64,000 nt of DNA from Streptomyces sp. S4.7. GTDB lineage: Bacteria > Actinomycetota > Actinomycetes > Streptomycetales > Streptomycetaceae. Shown here piece by piece: positions 8,885-18,562 of the stretch. Location: contig NZ_CP048397.1 in the NCBI RefSeq assembly GCF_010384365.1, positions 7,631,683 through 7,695,682 on the forward strand, in the 5' to 3' direction. Position 1 is the first letter of the stretch; each line of letters begins with the position of its first letter. The notes under the pieces are model-generated. The model was not told where the DNA came from. It made no database searches and was given only the letters and a program-made list of their open reading frames with translations. The position numbers and the translations under genes were made by a program.

Positions 8885-9742
8885 TCAGTCGGTTGCCGCG
8901 GCGTGCGCGCCGACGTGGCGCGCACGGCGGTGGTCGCGGAGACCGGATGCCAGGTGGGAGAGGAAGAACAGGGCCACCGCGAGGGCCGAGACGGTCGCGC
9001 CGGCCGCGGTGCTCAGATGCCAGGACAACAGCAGCCCGCAGAAGGTGGCGGCGATGCCGAGCAGCGCCGCGAGGGCCATGACGCCCCGCACACTGCGCGC
9101 CCAGGGCAACGCGGCCGCCGGCGGAGCGATGAGCAGGCCCAGCACCAGCAGCGTCCCCACGATGTGGAAGGAGGCGACGATGGCCAGCGCCAGCAGGCCG
9201 AGCAGCACGGCGTGAGCGAGGCGGGGACGCAGGCCGAGCGTCTGGGCCTTCTGCCGGTCGAAAGCCAAGGCGAGGAAAGCCCGGTGGCCGAGGCCCGAGA
9301 CGACCAGTGCCAGCAGCAGCGCCACGCCCAGCAGCGCCAGGTCCTGTTCACGGACGGCGAGGACGTCACCGAAGAGGAACCCGGTCAGGTCGACCGCGAA
9401 GGACTGCGAGCGCGACACGATGATGACGCCGAGGGACAGCATCCCCACGAAGAGCAGGCCGATTCCGGTGTCCTGGGACAGCCTCGGGGTGCCGCCGAGG
9501 AGGGTGACACCGGCGGTCATGACGACCGCGCTCAGCACCGCCCCGACCAGCAGGTTGCCACCGAGCAGCGCGGCGAGCGCGACTCCGGGCAGCAACCCGT
9601 GGGACATGGCGTCACCCAGGAAGGCCATCCCCCTGAGCACTACCCAGGTACCGGCCAGTGCGCAGATCACCGACACCAACATCCCGCCCCACAGGGCCCG
9701 CTGCACAAAGGTCACCTCGAAGGGACCCGTCAACCACTCCAT
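8885..9742 (-). CDS. aztB: Zinc ABC transporter permease AztB
   Basis: 285 residues from ATG 9742 (MEWLTGPFEV). It is a hydrophobic protein with 8-9 predicted membrane segments and the metal ABC-3 permease signature: GMAFLGDAMSHGLLPGVALA early and GTLLVLGLLIAPPAAA late. The only upstream in-frame starts would run through the Zur box and the aztA coding sequence, so 9742 is preferred; no Shine-Dalgarno site precedes it. A minus-strand -10-like TAGTGT (9755-9750) would start RNA within a base or two of the ATG, suggesting a leaderless message. It would be the membrane channel for zinc taken from AztC and energised by AztA. Confidence 0.92.
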   Translation of the reverse strand: MEWLTGPFEVTFVQRALWGGMLVSVICALAGTWVVLRGMAFLGDAMSHGLLPGVALAALLGGNLLVGAVLSAVVMTAGVTLLGGTPRLSQDTGIGLLFVGMLSLGVIIVSRSQSFAVDLTGFLFGDVLAVREQDLALLGVALLLALVVSGLGHRAFLALAFDRQKAQTLGLRPRLAHAVLLGLLALAIVASFHIVGTLLVLGLLIAPPAAALPWARSVRGVMALAALLGIAATFCGLLLSWHLSTAAGATVSALAVALFFLSHLASGLRDHRRARHVGAHAAATD

Positions 9743-9758
9743 GCGATGAACACTACAA

Positions 9759-9773
9759 TGAAAATCATGTTCA
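9759..9773. promoter_or_regulatory. Zur-type operator between divergent aztB and aztA
   Basis: TGAAAATCATGTTCA is a 7-1-7 palindrome with one mismatch and closely resembles the actinobacterial Zur box as I remember it (TGaaAATnATTTTCA). It covers the start codon region of aztA and the likely -35/-10 spacer of aztB. Zinc-bound Zur here would shut off both directions. A rightward -10-like TACAAT lies at 9754-9759. Confidence 0.8.
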
Positions 9774-10498
9774 ATAAATCCCCTGCTTTCGCCCGAGCCG
9801 AGAACGAAACGTCCCGCGTCCGCTTCACCGAGCTCTCCGCCGGTTACCCGGGTCGCCCCGTCCTCCATCAACTGGACGCGGAAATACCGGCGTTGGCCAC
9901 CACCGCGTTCGTCGGCCCGAACGGAAGCGGAAAGTCCACCCTGCTCGCAGTCCTGGCCGGAGTGATCCAACCCACATCAGGCGATCTCCACCACCACGGC
10001 GACCGGCCACCGGCCTTCGTCCCGCAGCGCGGCGCCGTCGGGGACGCACTGCCGCTGACGGTCAGGCAGACGGTGGAAATGGGGCGCTGGGGCGAACGCG
10101 GACCGTGTCGCAGACTGACCCGACAGGACCGCATTACCGTGGACCAGGCCATGGAAAGGCTCGGAATCAGCGACCTCGCCACCCGCCAACTCGGAGAGCT
10201 GTCCGGCGGACAGAGGCAACGCGCCCTGATCGCCCAAGCACTCGCCCAGGAATCGGACCTGCTCCTCCTCGACGAACCGACCACGGGACTCGACCCCGAG
10301 GCGAGGGGCTGGATCGGCTCGCTGCTGACCGAACTGGTCGCCGGCGGGGTGACCGTCGTCCACGCCACCCACGACCTGGAAGCCGCACGCTCCGCGGACG
10401 CCTGCCTCCTCCTCCGCGACGGCCACCTGGCAGGACAGGGACACCCCGAGCAACTCCTCACCGAATCAACGCTCGCCCGCATCTGGCAACTGACGTGA
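9767..10498 (+). CDS. aztA: Zinc ABC transporter ATP-binding protein AztA
   Basis: About 243 residues from ATG 9767. It is a standard ABC ATPase: Walker A GPNGSGKST, Q-loop VPQRGAV, signature LSGGQRQRA, Walker B LLLLDEPTTGLD, H-loop ATHD. In-frame ATGs also occur at 9746 and 9758. I prefer 9767 because the rightward -10-like TACAAT at 9754-9759 predicts an RNA starting at or next to this codon and no Shine-Dalgarno site is visible for any of the three. It is transcribed divergently from aztB with only about 24 nt between start codons, and both sides share the Zur-type box. It would provide ATP hydrolysis for AztB-mediated zinc uptake. Confidence 0.93.
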   Translation: MFNKSPAFARAENETSRVRFTELSAGYPGRPVLHQLDAEIPALATTAFVGPNGSGKSTLLAVLAGVIQPTSGDLHHHGDRPPAFVPQRGAVGDALPLTVRQTVEMGRWGERGPCRRLTRQDRITVDQAMERLGISDLATRQLGELSGGQRQRALIAQALAQESDLLLLDEPTTGLDPEARGWIGSLLTELVAGGVTVVHATHDLEAARSADACLLLRDGHLAGQGHPEQLLTESTLARIWQLT

Positions 10499-10638
10499 GG
10501 TGATCGCCAACGTCCTGTCCGTGGAGAGACGGTACTCATGGTCCGGCCCGGCTCAGGGCTCTCGCACGTCGACGGGTCCACGCTGATGGGAGCCGACGTA
10601 CCCGTCGAGCGCTCTCCCGCGGTTCCGCACGGACTCGG

Positions 10639-11427
10639 TCACCGAAGTACTGGCAGCCGGTGGATCCCGGTAGGCACCTTGCCTCCGGACACGAGGTGGT
10701 GGCCGGTGACGGCGAGCCCTCTGCTCGTGGCGGCGAACACCAGGGCGCGAACAGCCGTCACCGGCGCACCGCCGACCGGATCCACTCCGTCTCGGAGCGC
10801 TGGGCGGGTATCGCTCCTCCACCACATGGCCGCCCCAGGCGGGACGGCCAGCCGGCCGCCCGTGAGGAAGGCTGGCCGTCGAGGCGGACATCGGCAGAGT
10901 CCAGCTGACGCGGGCCCCCACCCTCGCCCCGTGACATGAGTGGCGGGGTCAGCGTTTCGCGGGCGGGGCGGGCGGGGCGGGCGAGGGCGGGCGAGGGCGG
11001 GCGAGGGCGGGGAACCGGCGGACACCGCGGCGTCGTCCACGACGGCCTGGGGTACTACTGCGGGCGTCTGGCCGGGCTTGACCCCGTCAACCACCGGAGC
11101 GAGCGCGTTGTACATGCGCCGCGCCAGCGGACCGTTGTTCTTGTGCTCGGTGTTCAAGCGGCCGGGGTGGGCGTCGTGATCCAGCTTGCGCAGGTATTCG
11201 ACCAGCTGCGGACCGGTGAGCGTGACGGTCACCAGGCCCCGTACGCCCTGCTCCCCGCCGAGCTTGCGCGGTTTGACCTCGTCGAACTTCGTGGAGTCGG
11301 TCCTGTCTCGGCTGCTGTCACGGGTCTCGTCCCACAAGTCCTGGGTGCACGAACCGGGCGGAGGCCGACCCCGGCGGCCCCGAAGCCGACGGCGGCGGCG
11401 CCGGGCCCAAGCGACAGCGGCGCGCAT
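10639..11427 (-). CDS. Hypothetical protein, probably partly degraded
   Basis: The open frame is 262 codons, but only the part at about 11010-11340 looks like real protein: VTVTLTGPQLVEYLRKL, DHDAHPG, ARRMYNALAPVVDGV. I recall this type of segment from uncharacterised Streptomyces secreted proteins, without a function. The N-terminal Arg-rich codons and the C-terminal part beyond a GC-rich direct repeat (GGCGGGCGAG units, 10960-11010) look like shifted frames, and a hydrophobic signal-like run appears in a neighbouring frame. The gene may be frameshifted at both ends. Confidence 0.3.
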   Translation of the reverse strand: MRAAVAWARRRRRRLRGRRGRPPPGSCTQDLWDETRDSSRDRTDSTKFDEVKPRKLGGEQGVRGLVTVTLTGPQLVEYLRKLDHDAHPGRLNTEHKNNGPLARRMYNALAPVVDGVKPGQTPAVVPQAVVDDAAVSAGSPPSPALARPRPPRPPRPRNADPATHVTGRGWGPASAGLCRCPPRRPAFLTGGRLAVPPGAAMWWRSDTRPALRDGVDPVGGAPVTAVRALVFAATSRGLAVTGHHLVSGGKVPTGIHRLPVLR

Positions 11428-11513
11428 GCCGCGGGCGTCGGCCGCGCCTCCCCCTGTGCGGAGGAACGGCCGGAACGGCCGCCGTCACGTCGCGCCGCAC
11501 GGGAGAGGAATCC

Positions 11514-12542
11514 ATGCCGCCCAAGCGCGTCACACTCGCCGATGTCGCCCGGCGCGCCGGGCTGTCCACCAGCGCCGCGTCGATGATCCTCAACGGCAGG
11601 CCGGACACCCGGCTCTCCGCCGACGCTCATGCCCGGGTCAACAAGGCCGCCGCCGAACTCGGTTACCGGCCGAACGTCGCCGCCCGCGGCCTGCGGACGG
11701 ACAAGACCCTCACCATCGGATTCATTTCCGATGTCGTCGCCACCACCCGTTTCGCGAGCGGCTTGATCCGCGGGGCGCTGGACGCCGCAGAGCGAGCGGG
11801 ACATGTCGTGCTCGTACTGGAGACCGGCGGCAACCCCACGCGCGAGTCCGAGGCGATAGGGGCCGTGCTCGACCGCCAGGTCGACGGCATCATTTTCGCT
11901 GTCATGCGCGCCCGGGAACTGTTCGTGCCCGACATCCCGTCGACCACGCGAGTGGTCATGCTCAACGCCACGGACAAGAAGCACCCCGCTTCGGTGCTTC
12001 CGGACGAACTCGCCGGCGGCGCCTCGGCGGTCAGTCTCCTCGCCGAAGCCGGTCACCGAGAAGGAATCGCTCTCATCGGGCACGACGAAGAGGCCGAAAA
12101 GGATCTCTTCCACTCCACCACCGTCGCGCGGCGGATCGCCGGCATCCGCCGGGAGATGGCCGAACGAGGGTTGCGGTTCGCTGCCGAGAGGTCGTGCCTG
12201 GAGTGGGAGCCGCACCACGGTTACGAGGTGACCCACGCCCTCCTCGAACGCCGCAGTGACATCCGCGCCCTGCTGTGCATGAACGACCGCCTCGCGTTCG
12301 GCGCGTACCAGGCACTGGCCGACCACGGTCTGTCCGTCCCGCGGGACGTCTCCGTGGTCTCGTTCGACAACGACGAACTCGCCGCATACCTGAGGCCCGG
12401 CCTCACGACCGTTGGGCTGCCCCACGAGGCCATGGGCCGCACCTCCGTCGAAACTCTGCTCGCCCCCGGTAGCCCCTCGGGCAGCCATCTGATCCCCATG
12501 CCGGTGATCGAGCGAAGATCCGTCCAGTCCCCGGCAGGATGA
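11514..12542 (+). CDS. LacI-family transcriptional regulator
   Basis: 342 residues, ATG 11514 preceded by GGGAGAGG. The N-terminal helix-turn-helix and hinge are clear (VTLADVARRAGLSTSAASMI, then LGYRPNVAARGLR). The rest is the periplasmic-binding-protein-like effector domain (TIGFISDVVATTRF, DGIIFAVMRARE, LLCMNDRLAFGAYQALADHG, DVSVVSFDN). No sugar operon is adjacent, so its target is unclear. It is not obviously CebR, although a CebR box lies 1.1 kb downstream. Convergent or divergent partners are absent because the following kilobase is eroded. Confidence 0.92.
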   Translation: MPPKRVTLADVARRAGLSTSAASMILNGRPDTRLSADAHARVNKAAAELGYRPNVAARGLRTDKTLTIGFISDVVATTRFASGLIRGALDAAERAGHVVLVLETGGNPTRESEAIGAVLDRQVDGIIFAVMRARELFVPDIPSTTRVVMLNATDKKHPASVLPDELAGGASAVSLLAEAGHREGIALIGHDEEAEKDLFHSTTVARRIAGIRREMAERGLRFAAERSCLEWEPHHGYEVTHALLERRSDIRALLCMNDRLAFGAYQALADHGLSVPRDVSVVSFDNDELAAYLRPGLTTVGLPHEAMGRTSVETLLAPGSPSGSHLIPMPVIERRSVQSPAG

Positions 12543-13298
12543 GCCATCACCCGTCCCGCGACGGCGTCGTTCTTCGCGTGAGTGCCGTCGTGTGCCGGGA
12601 TCGCGGATGGACCGGCTGAGGCAACGGGCCCTGGCGGAATCGCGGTCACGGCCGAGGTTCACCTCCGCGATCGGAGAGGTGCGGCTGAACGCCCGGATGC
12701 GTTGGTCACGCGCTGGTCGTCATCAGGCAACGCGGCCATGGCCTCCCACATGGCCCACTCGTCGTGGTCCGGCATGACCAGGTCCGGGGTCAGGCCGTCG
12801 CTGTCGGGGCCAGTTCCTCGGATCGGGCCGGGCCGGCACGTCGACCAGGAACCGCCGTGCGGCCTTCACCAGGCTATGCAAGTGTCATTCGACCGGCCGA
12901 CATTCCGACCCGGCCCACCGCGAGTGCTCGTCATCGCGGCAGCGTGGGCTCGTCGGCGAACGCGCCCCGTCGGTCCTCTGCGGTCCTCCGACGGCGTCGA
13001 CATGGATACGGTCCCGGACCTTCGGGACCTGCTGCGCAAGATGTTCCGTAAGGAAGTTGTGCCAAAGGGGATGGTCTGGTGAGGACGCGTCGGCCACGAC
13101 GGTCCGACCGATCCCAACCCTGCGCGAGGCGTTGACGGCTGCGATGCCCAACCCCATGTTCCCGTTCGTCAGCAACGGGCTGCTCACATTCGGAAGAAGT
13201 ACACCGACGAGTCAGGCTGTACGACGGGTGCGTCCTCGTACGGGCCTGCCTTCGAGCCGATCCGCCTGCGGAGAGGCCCCCGTGGTGGACTCTGCCCC
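12543..13298. other. Eroded stretch without a recognisable intact gene
   Basis: Several short frames on both strands have codon use that looks coding (for example minus-strand MPDHDEWAMWEAMAALPDD near 12.75 kb and minus-strand PLWHNFLTEHLAQQVPKV near 13.05 kb), but none is long or recognisable. I read this as debris between the LacI gene and the cellulase. Confidence 0.4.
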
Positions 13299-13396
13299 CA
13301 TCGCGTCGCGATCCTCGTCCACGACGTAGTGACGTTGCCGGACATCGCCGGTCCCACGGAGGTGTGGAGAGAGACGAACCGGTTCGGTGCCGACTA
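13299..13396 (+). pseudogene. Remnant of a GlxA/AraC-type regulator (DJ-1/PfpI N-terminus)
   Basis: This frame reads HRVAILVHDVVTLPDIAGPT followed by EVWRETNRFGADY. It matches the start of DJ-1/PfpI-domain AraC regulators (GlxA family), whose first strand is typically VAILVYDGV-P-D. Only ~33 codons survive and no start codon is in frame. After codon GADY the sequence changes abruptly to a segment that is coding only on the other strand. Confidence 0.5.
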
Positions 13397-13550
13397 CTGC
13401 CAGTGCCTCGGCGGGCTTCTCCCTCGGCACGGCCTTCTCGATCGCCGCCCACGCATCCACCACCGACACCAACTCGCCGGTGTCGGTGGCCGGAGCGGTC
13501 TCCAGCAGTACCCCGACCGCCTTCGCCGAAAGTGCCTCGCCGGCCGACCC
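13397..13550 (-). pseudogene. Antisense-oriented gene fragment abutting the GlxA remnant
   Basis: On the minus strand this reads GSAGEALSAKAVGVLLETAP, then TDTGELVSVVDAWAAIEKAV and PREKPAEALA, which has the composition of a real helical protein. It begins directly after a TGA and ends where the GlxA remnant begins. It could be an internal piece of a transposase (Tn3-like N-terminal region was considered), but I do not recognise it with confidence. Confidence 0.3.
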
Positions 13551-13692
13551 TCACCGAACTCATTGACAGCGGACTGACCCCCTGTCACTGTCTCGTCTGA
13601 CGGCGGCAGTTCTCGGAGAGAGCCCCCAAGGGGGACCGCCGCTCGCCCCCCACTCCCACCCGCGTTCCCTCGCAGCTGAGTCACCACCGATG

Positions 13693-13706
13693 TGGGAGCG
13701 CTCCCA
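13693..13706. promoter_or_regulatory. CebR box upstream of cellulase
   Basis: TGGGAGCGCTCCCA is a perfect 14-bp palindrome identical to the CebR operator known from Streptomyces cellulase and cellobiose-uptake genes. It ends 16 nt before the ATG of the GH6 cellulase, inside the likely leader, so repression would be relieved by cello-oligosaccharides. Confidence 0.88.
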
Positions 13707-13722
13707 GAGAGGTCCTGCACTC

Positions 13723-14697
13723 ATGAGAAAGATGATGCGTAGGCTCGTCACGTCGGCATTCGCGTGCCTGCTGCTGCCCCTCGGCACCGGACAGGCCGAC
13801 GCCGGAGTCCTGGCCGATCCGATCGGCATGACCAGCGGATTCTACGCGGACCCGAACTCGACTCCGGCCGCATGGGTCGCGGCGAACCCCGGCGACGGAC
13901 GGGCGCCGGCGATCCGGGACAACATCGCCTCGCGCCCCATGGCCCGGTGGTTCGGTTCCTGGAGCGGTGACATCGGCGCCGCGGTGGGCTCCTACGTAGG
14001 AGCCGCGGACGCCGCCGACAAACTTCCCGTCCTGATCGCCTACAACATACCCGGCCGCGACGCCTGTGGCGGCCACTCCGGCGGCGGGGCGGGTTCTCCG
14101 GCGGCGTACCGCACCTGGATCTCCGCATTCGCCTCGGCCGTCGGCGGGCGACCGGCGCTGGTGGTGATCGAGCCCGACTCCCTCGGTGACTACAGCTGTA
14201 TGTCCCAGCAGCAGATCGACGAGCGGAACGCCATGCTCAGAGACGCCCTGGCGCAGTTCTCCGCGCACGCGCCCAACACGTGGACGTACCTGGATGCCGG
14301 AAACCCCGCCTGGATCGACGCGGGCACCATGGCTCGGCGTCTCGACGGCGCCGGGGCCCGACAGGCGCACGGCTTCGCGTCGAACATCTCGAACTACTAC
14401 GGCAACGGCCGCAACATCAGCTACGGCAACGCCATCAACTCGGTGCTGTCGGCGTCCTACGGTTACACGAAGCCTTTCGTCATCGACACCAGCCGCAACG
14501 GCAACGATTCCAACGGCGAGTGGTGCAACCCCGCCGGTCGCAGGACCGGGGCCGTCAGCCAGACGGGGGGTGGAGCCGAGATGTTGCTGTGGCTGAAGAC
14601 CCCCGGTGAGTCCGACGGCAACTGCGGAGTGGGCGCTGGCTCCGTGGCCGGCCAGTTCCTCCCGGAAGTCGCGTACAAGATGATCTACGGATACTGA
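13723..14697 (+). CDS. Secreted GH6 cellulase (endoglucanase type)
   Basis: 324 residues from ATG 13723 (AGAGAGG about 10 nt upstream). The first ~32 residues are a Sec signal (basic MRKMMRR, hydrophobic core, ADA-type cleavage). The mature part is a single GH6 catalytic domain: GFYADPNSTPAAWVA, VLIAYNIPGRDACGGHS, VIEPDSLGD (catalytic Asp region), WTYLDAGNPAW, GFASNISNYY, FVIDTSRNGN and LLWLKTPGESDGNCG. Four Cys could make the two conserved disulfides. It lacks a carbohydrate-binding module, unlike many Streptomyces GH6 enzymes. It should cleave internal beta-1,4-glucosidic bonds outside the cell and is under a perfect CebR box. It sits alone, flanked by debris. Confidence 0.95.
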   Translation: MRKMMRRLVTSAFACLLLPLGTGQADAGVLADPIGMTSGFYADPNSTPAAWVAANPGDGRAPAIRDNIASRPMARWFGSWSGDIGAAVGSYVGAADAADKLPVLIAYNIPGRDACGGHSGGGAGSPAAYRTWISAFASAVGGRPALVVIEPDSLGDYSCMSQQQIDERNAMLRDALAQFSAHAPNTWTYLDAGNPAWIDAGTMARRLDGAGARQAHGFASNISNYYGNGRNISYGNAINSVLSASYGYTKPFVIDTSRNGNDSNGEWCNPAGRRTGAVSQTGGGAEMLLWLKTPGESDGNCGVGAGSVAGQFLPEVAYKMIYGY

Positions 14698-14838
14698 ACC
14701 GCCCGATTCGTCACTGTGGAGACCGGCTCACTCGTTCTGATGGCCGTCCTGGTCACGCCCGCGTCGCCCAGGGGGCGTGAGGCTCGCACCGTGGCCGACA
14801 CCGGACCGAACTCCCGGCAGTCCCGGGCCGAGCGGCGA

Positions 14839-14864
14839 GGCCGGACACGCGGTGGTGTCCGGCC
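14839..14864. terminator. Hairpin terminator after the cellulase
   Basis: Perfect 10-bp stem GGCCGGACAC / GTGTCCGGCC with a 6-nt loop (14849-14854). It lies between the convergent cellulase and the minus-strand fragment that follows, so it may serve both. Confidence 0.65.
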
Positions 14865-14877
14865 CGGCGCGGTGAGA

Positions 14878-15108
14878 TCAGCGCTCGCCCAAGACGCCGA
14901 GGTTGCCGCAGTTGGGGATCGTGGCGAAGCCGTAGCGCTGGATGACGGCCATCTCGGCGCAGACCTTCGAGGTGGAGCTCTGGAAGGCGCTGATCAAGCC
15001 GGCGGCGGGGGTGGCGCCACCGATCAGCCGGGCGGTCGGGACGTGGACGTACCGTTGCCCGGGGGTGACTGCCGCATCGACAAGCTGTAGGGGACTCTCT
15101 TCCTCCAG
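14878..15108 (-). pseudogene. Unidentified C-terminal gene fragment
   Basis: The minus-strand frame between an upstream TGA (15111-15109) and TGA 14880-14878 has strong coding character: PGQRYVHVPTARLIGGATP, AAGLISAFQSSTSKVCAEMA, VIQRYGFATIPNCGNLGVLG. There is no start codon at its beginning, so it looks like the last ~75 residues of a larger, probably secreted protein (two Cys, small residues). I do not recognise the family. Confidence 0.4.
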
Positions 15109-15111
15109 TCA

Positions 15112-15908
15112 CTTCGCCGACTGCCGCCAGCCACACGCCCCATCAGAATGTTCGGATTAGCGGGCCAAGAGAGTAGGCAAGCCGCTTTGGCGGTGTGCGA
15201 TGTGTGGCCAGTCGGCGCGTTGACCTGGTGCAGCGGAACGCCGCCGGCGCCGCCATGAAAGACAACGACACCGACCTTTGCCCCTGCTGAGTTCGCCGCC
15301 TTCGCTCAGTTCGCATCAGAGTTCGACTTCTGACCGCACGACGTACTGACCGAGATGGCTCGCCTCCCCCGCCGGGCGTGACGGTCCGACTGTCCGCCGG
15401 ACCTTCTGATCCGCGTTGGGGCTGCGGCACCCAGACGCCGGTGTCACCGCCCGAGCCGTCGTCGGTCCTGGTGGTGACACGCGGGAGATTGCGGCCCTTG
15501 CGCTCAGTCGGAGTTGGACGCCGCCTGTACGGCCGCTCGGACCTGCTGGGCGAATCCCCGCACGGCCGCGGAAGGCTCCTGCCGTGACCGACGGGTTGCG
15601 GCAGGAACGGTCAGGGCATCAGCGCAACGACGGAGTGGTCCGTGCCGCTCCCACGAACCGGGGAATCAGCGCCCCGGCCTTGTCGTCCCAGACCGTAGGG
15701 GAGGCGGCGGCGAGGTCGCCGGAATCCTCATTCCTGGTGCGGCAGGAGAACACAGTCCTTCGCCGGCTCGTCCACCACTGAGCACCGAGTACTGACACCG
15801 GCGACGGCAACATCCTCGACGCGTCTCCGGGTGGAAGGGGATGTCGATGGTCGGGTAGTCCGCATCGGGGTCGATGCCGAGCCCATGTCCGGGCTGCTCG
15901 GCGAGGCC
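15112..15908. other. Eroded stretch, possible DUF397 tail
   Basis: No intact gene. On the plus strand at about 15269-15331 the frame TFAPAEFAAFAQFASEFDF ends at a TGA and resembles the C-terminus of DUF397-type proteins, but it follows directly after another stop. The rest shows only short frames. Confidence 0.3.
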
Positions 15909-16225
15909 AAGGAGCGGACCCAGCCCGGTCGACCGCGCACGTCCGGGCAGCAAGCACCACATCCTCGTCGACGGGCAGGCATCCCGCTCGCGGTGTCGCT
16001 GACCGGCGGCAACCGCAACGATGTCATCCAGCTGATGCCCTTGCTCGCGAAGATCCCGTCGGTCCCAGGACTCGTGGGACGACCACGTAGACGGCCTGAT
16101 GTCCTGCTCGGCGACCGGGGCTACGACCACGACAAGTACCGCCGCCTGGTCCGGGCTCAGGGCATCAAACCGGTCATTGCCCGCCGCGGCGTCCCGCACG
16201 GCTCCGGCCTCGGGCCGCACCTGCC
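15909..16225 (+). pseudogene. IS5-family transposase remnant (DDE region), frameshifted
   Basis: One frame gives PVDRARPGSKHHILVDGQ (about 15920-15977). After a one-base shift the next gives GIPLAVSLTGGNRNDV, then LMPLLAKIPSVPGL and DVLLGDRGYDHDKYRRLVRA. These are the DDE-domain motifs of IS5/IS1647-like transposases of Streptomyces. The N-terminal third and the C-terminal WVVERTIAWLH region are missing. The frame runs directly, without a stop, into an unrelated integrase segment at about 16226. Confidence 0.8.
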
Positions 16226-16720
16226 GATCGGCAGGTGCGGAAAGGAATGGACGGACGACGGCGCAGCGCACGAAGTGCACTCACTCAAGCGCCGCGCGGC
16301 CAACGCCACCCGGCCCGTGCCCATCCCGCCTCAGTTCGTACACATCCTTCTCGCTCACATGGAACGCTTCGGGGCCAGTCCGGACGGCCGGGTGTTCCGG
16401 AACGAGAGCGGCAACCATGTGGACACCGCGGCATACGGCACGACCTGGGCGCGGGCCCGCGAATCCGCCCTGACCCCGACCGAGTACGCCTCTGGACTCG
16501 CCAAGCGGCCGTACGATCTCCGGCATGCCGGAATCTCGTTCTGGCTGTACTCCGGCGTGGACCCGGCCGAATGCGCTCGCCGCGCGGGCCAGAGCATCCA
16601 GGTCCTCTTCCGGCACTACGCCAATTCCTGGACGGCGTCCGGGAACAGTCCAACAGCCTCATCGAGCAGTCCATGCAGGAGTGGGACCGGATCAGCAACG
16701 GCCCGCCGCCTGTGGGATGA
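16226..16720 (+). pseudogene. Tyrosine integrase C-terminal remnant, frameshifted
   Basis: The frame continuing from the IS5 remnant reads RPVPIPPQFVHILLAHMERF, FRNESGNHVDTAAYGTTWAR and RPYDLRHAGISFWLYSGVDP, followed by ARRAGQSIQVLFRHYA. This is the catalytic half of a Streptomyces phage- or ICE-type tyrosine recombinase. At about nt 16620 homology moves to the next frame (FLDGVREQSNSLIEQSMQEW) and ends at TGA 16718-16720. The N-terminal DNA-binding half is absent. No tRNA gene or att repeat was found beside it. Confidence 0.8.
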
Positions 16721-16832
16721 ACCCCGACTTGGACCGGCGATAGACCGGAACAGCTGGTCAGGAGCGGGACAGGCAGGGAGGAACTGGGAGATGCGGAATA
16801 AACCGGGCCCAGTTGTGAGAGGTGGGAGCGGG

Positions 16833-16874
16833 AGGTGCCCGACTGGCGAAAGGACCAGGTCAGGCACCTTTTTT
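16833..16874 (+). terminator. Rho-independent terminator
   Basis: AGGTGCC (16833-16839) pairs with GGCACCT (16863-16869), the inner CGACTGG / CCAGGTC region extends the stem, and TTTTTT follows at 16869-16874. It faces right and probably belonged to the integrase; it also closes off the leftward dehydrogenase gene. Confidence 0.75.
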
Positions 16875-16882
16875 CCGAGGCC

Positions 16883-18406
<1,524 letters not shown>

Positions 18407-18562
18407 CTCTGTGGCCTCCCGGTGAGGGTGCCGCCCGCCTTTGGACGGCGCTCTCCGCGAGGCTAGGAGCGCGGACGTTGCGACCAGGTTGCGCGCAGCG
18501 CCGCCGGCCGGCCCCGCTGCCCCGTAACCCCCACCCCCCCGTAACCCCCAACGTCGCGCCGC

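Noticed and set aside
8555..9745. Upstream extension of the aztA frame (about 400 further codons).
   Set aside because: It runs antisense through aztB and the AztD-like gene with low-complexity Gln/Gly/Arg composition; the ABC ATPase starts at the ATG cluster near 9746-9767.
10960..11015. GGCGGGCGAG direct repeats considered as a regulatory array.
   Set aside because: Short, imprecise GC-rich repeats inside a decayed coding region; no spacing or position suggests an operator.
11514..12542. The LacI regulator considered as CebR itself because a CebR box lies downstream.
   Set aside because: No adjacent cebEFG transporter or beta-glucosidase gene and no sequence feature specific to CebR that I can recall; named only as LacI family.
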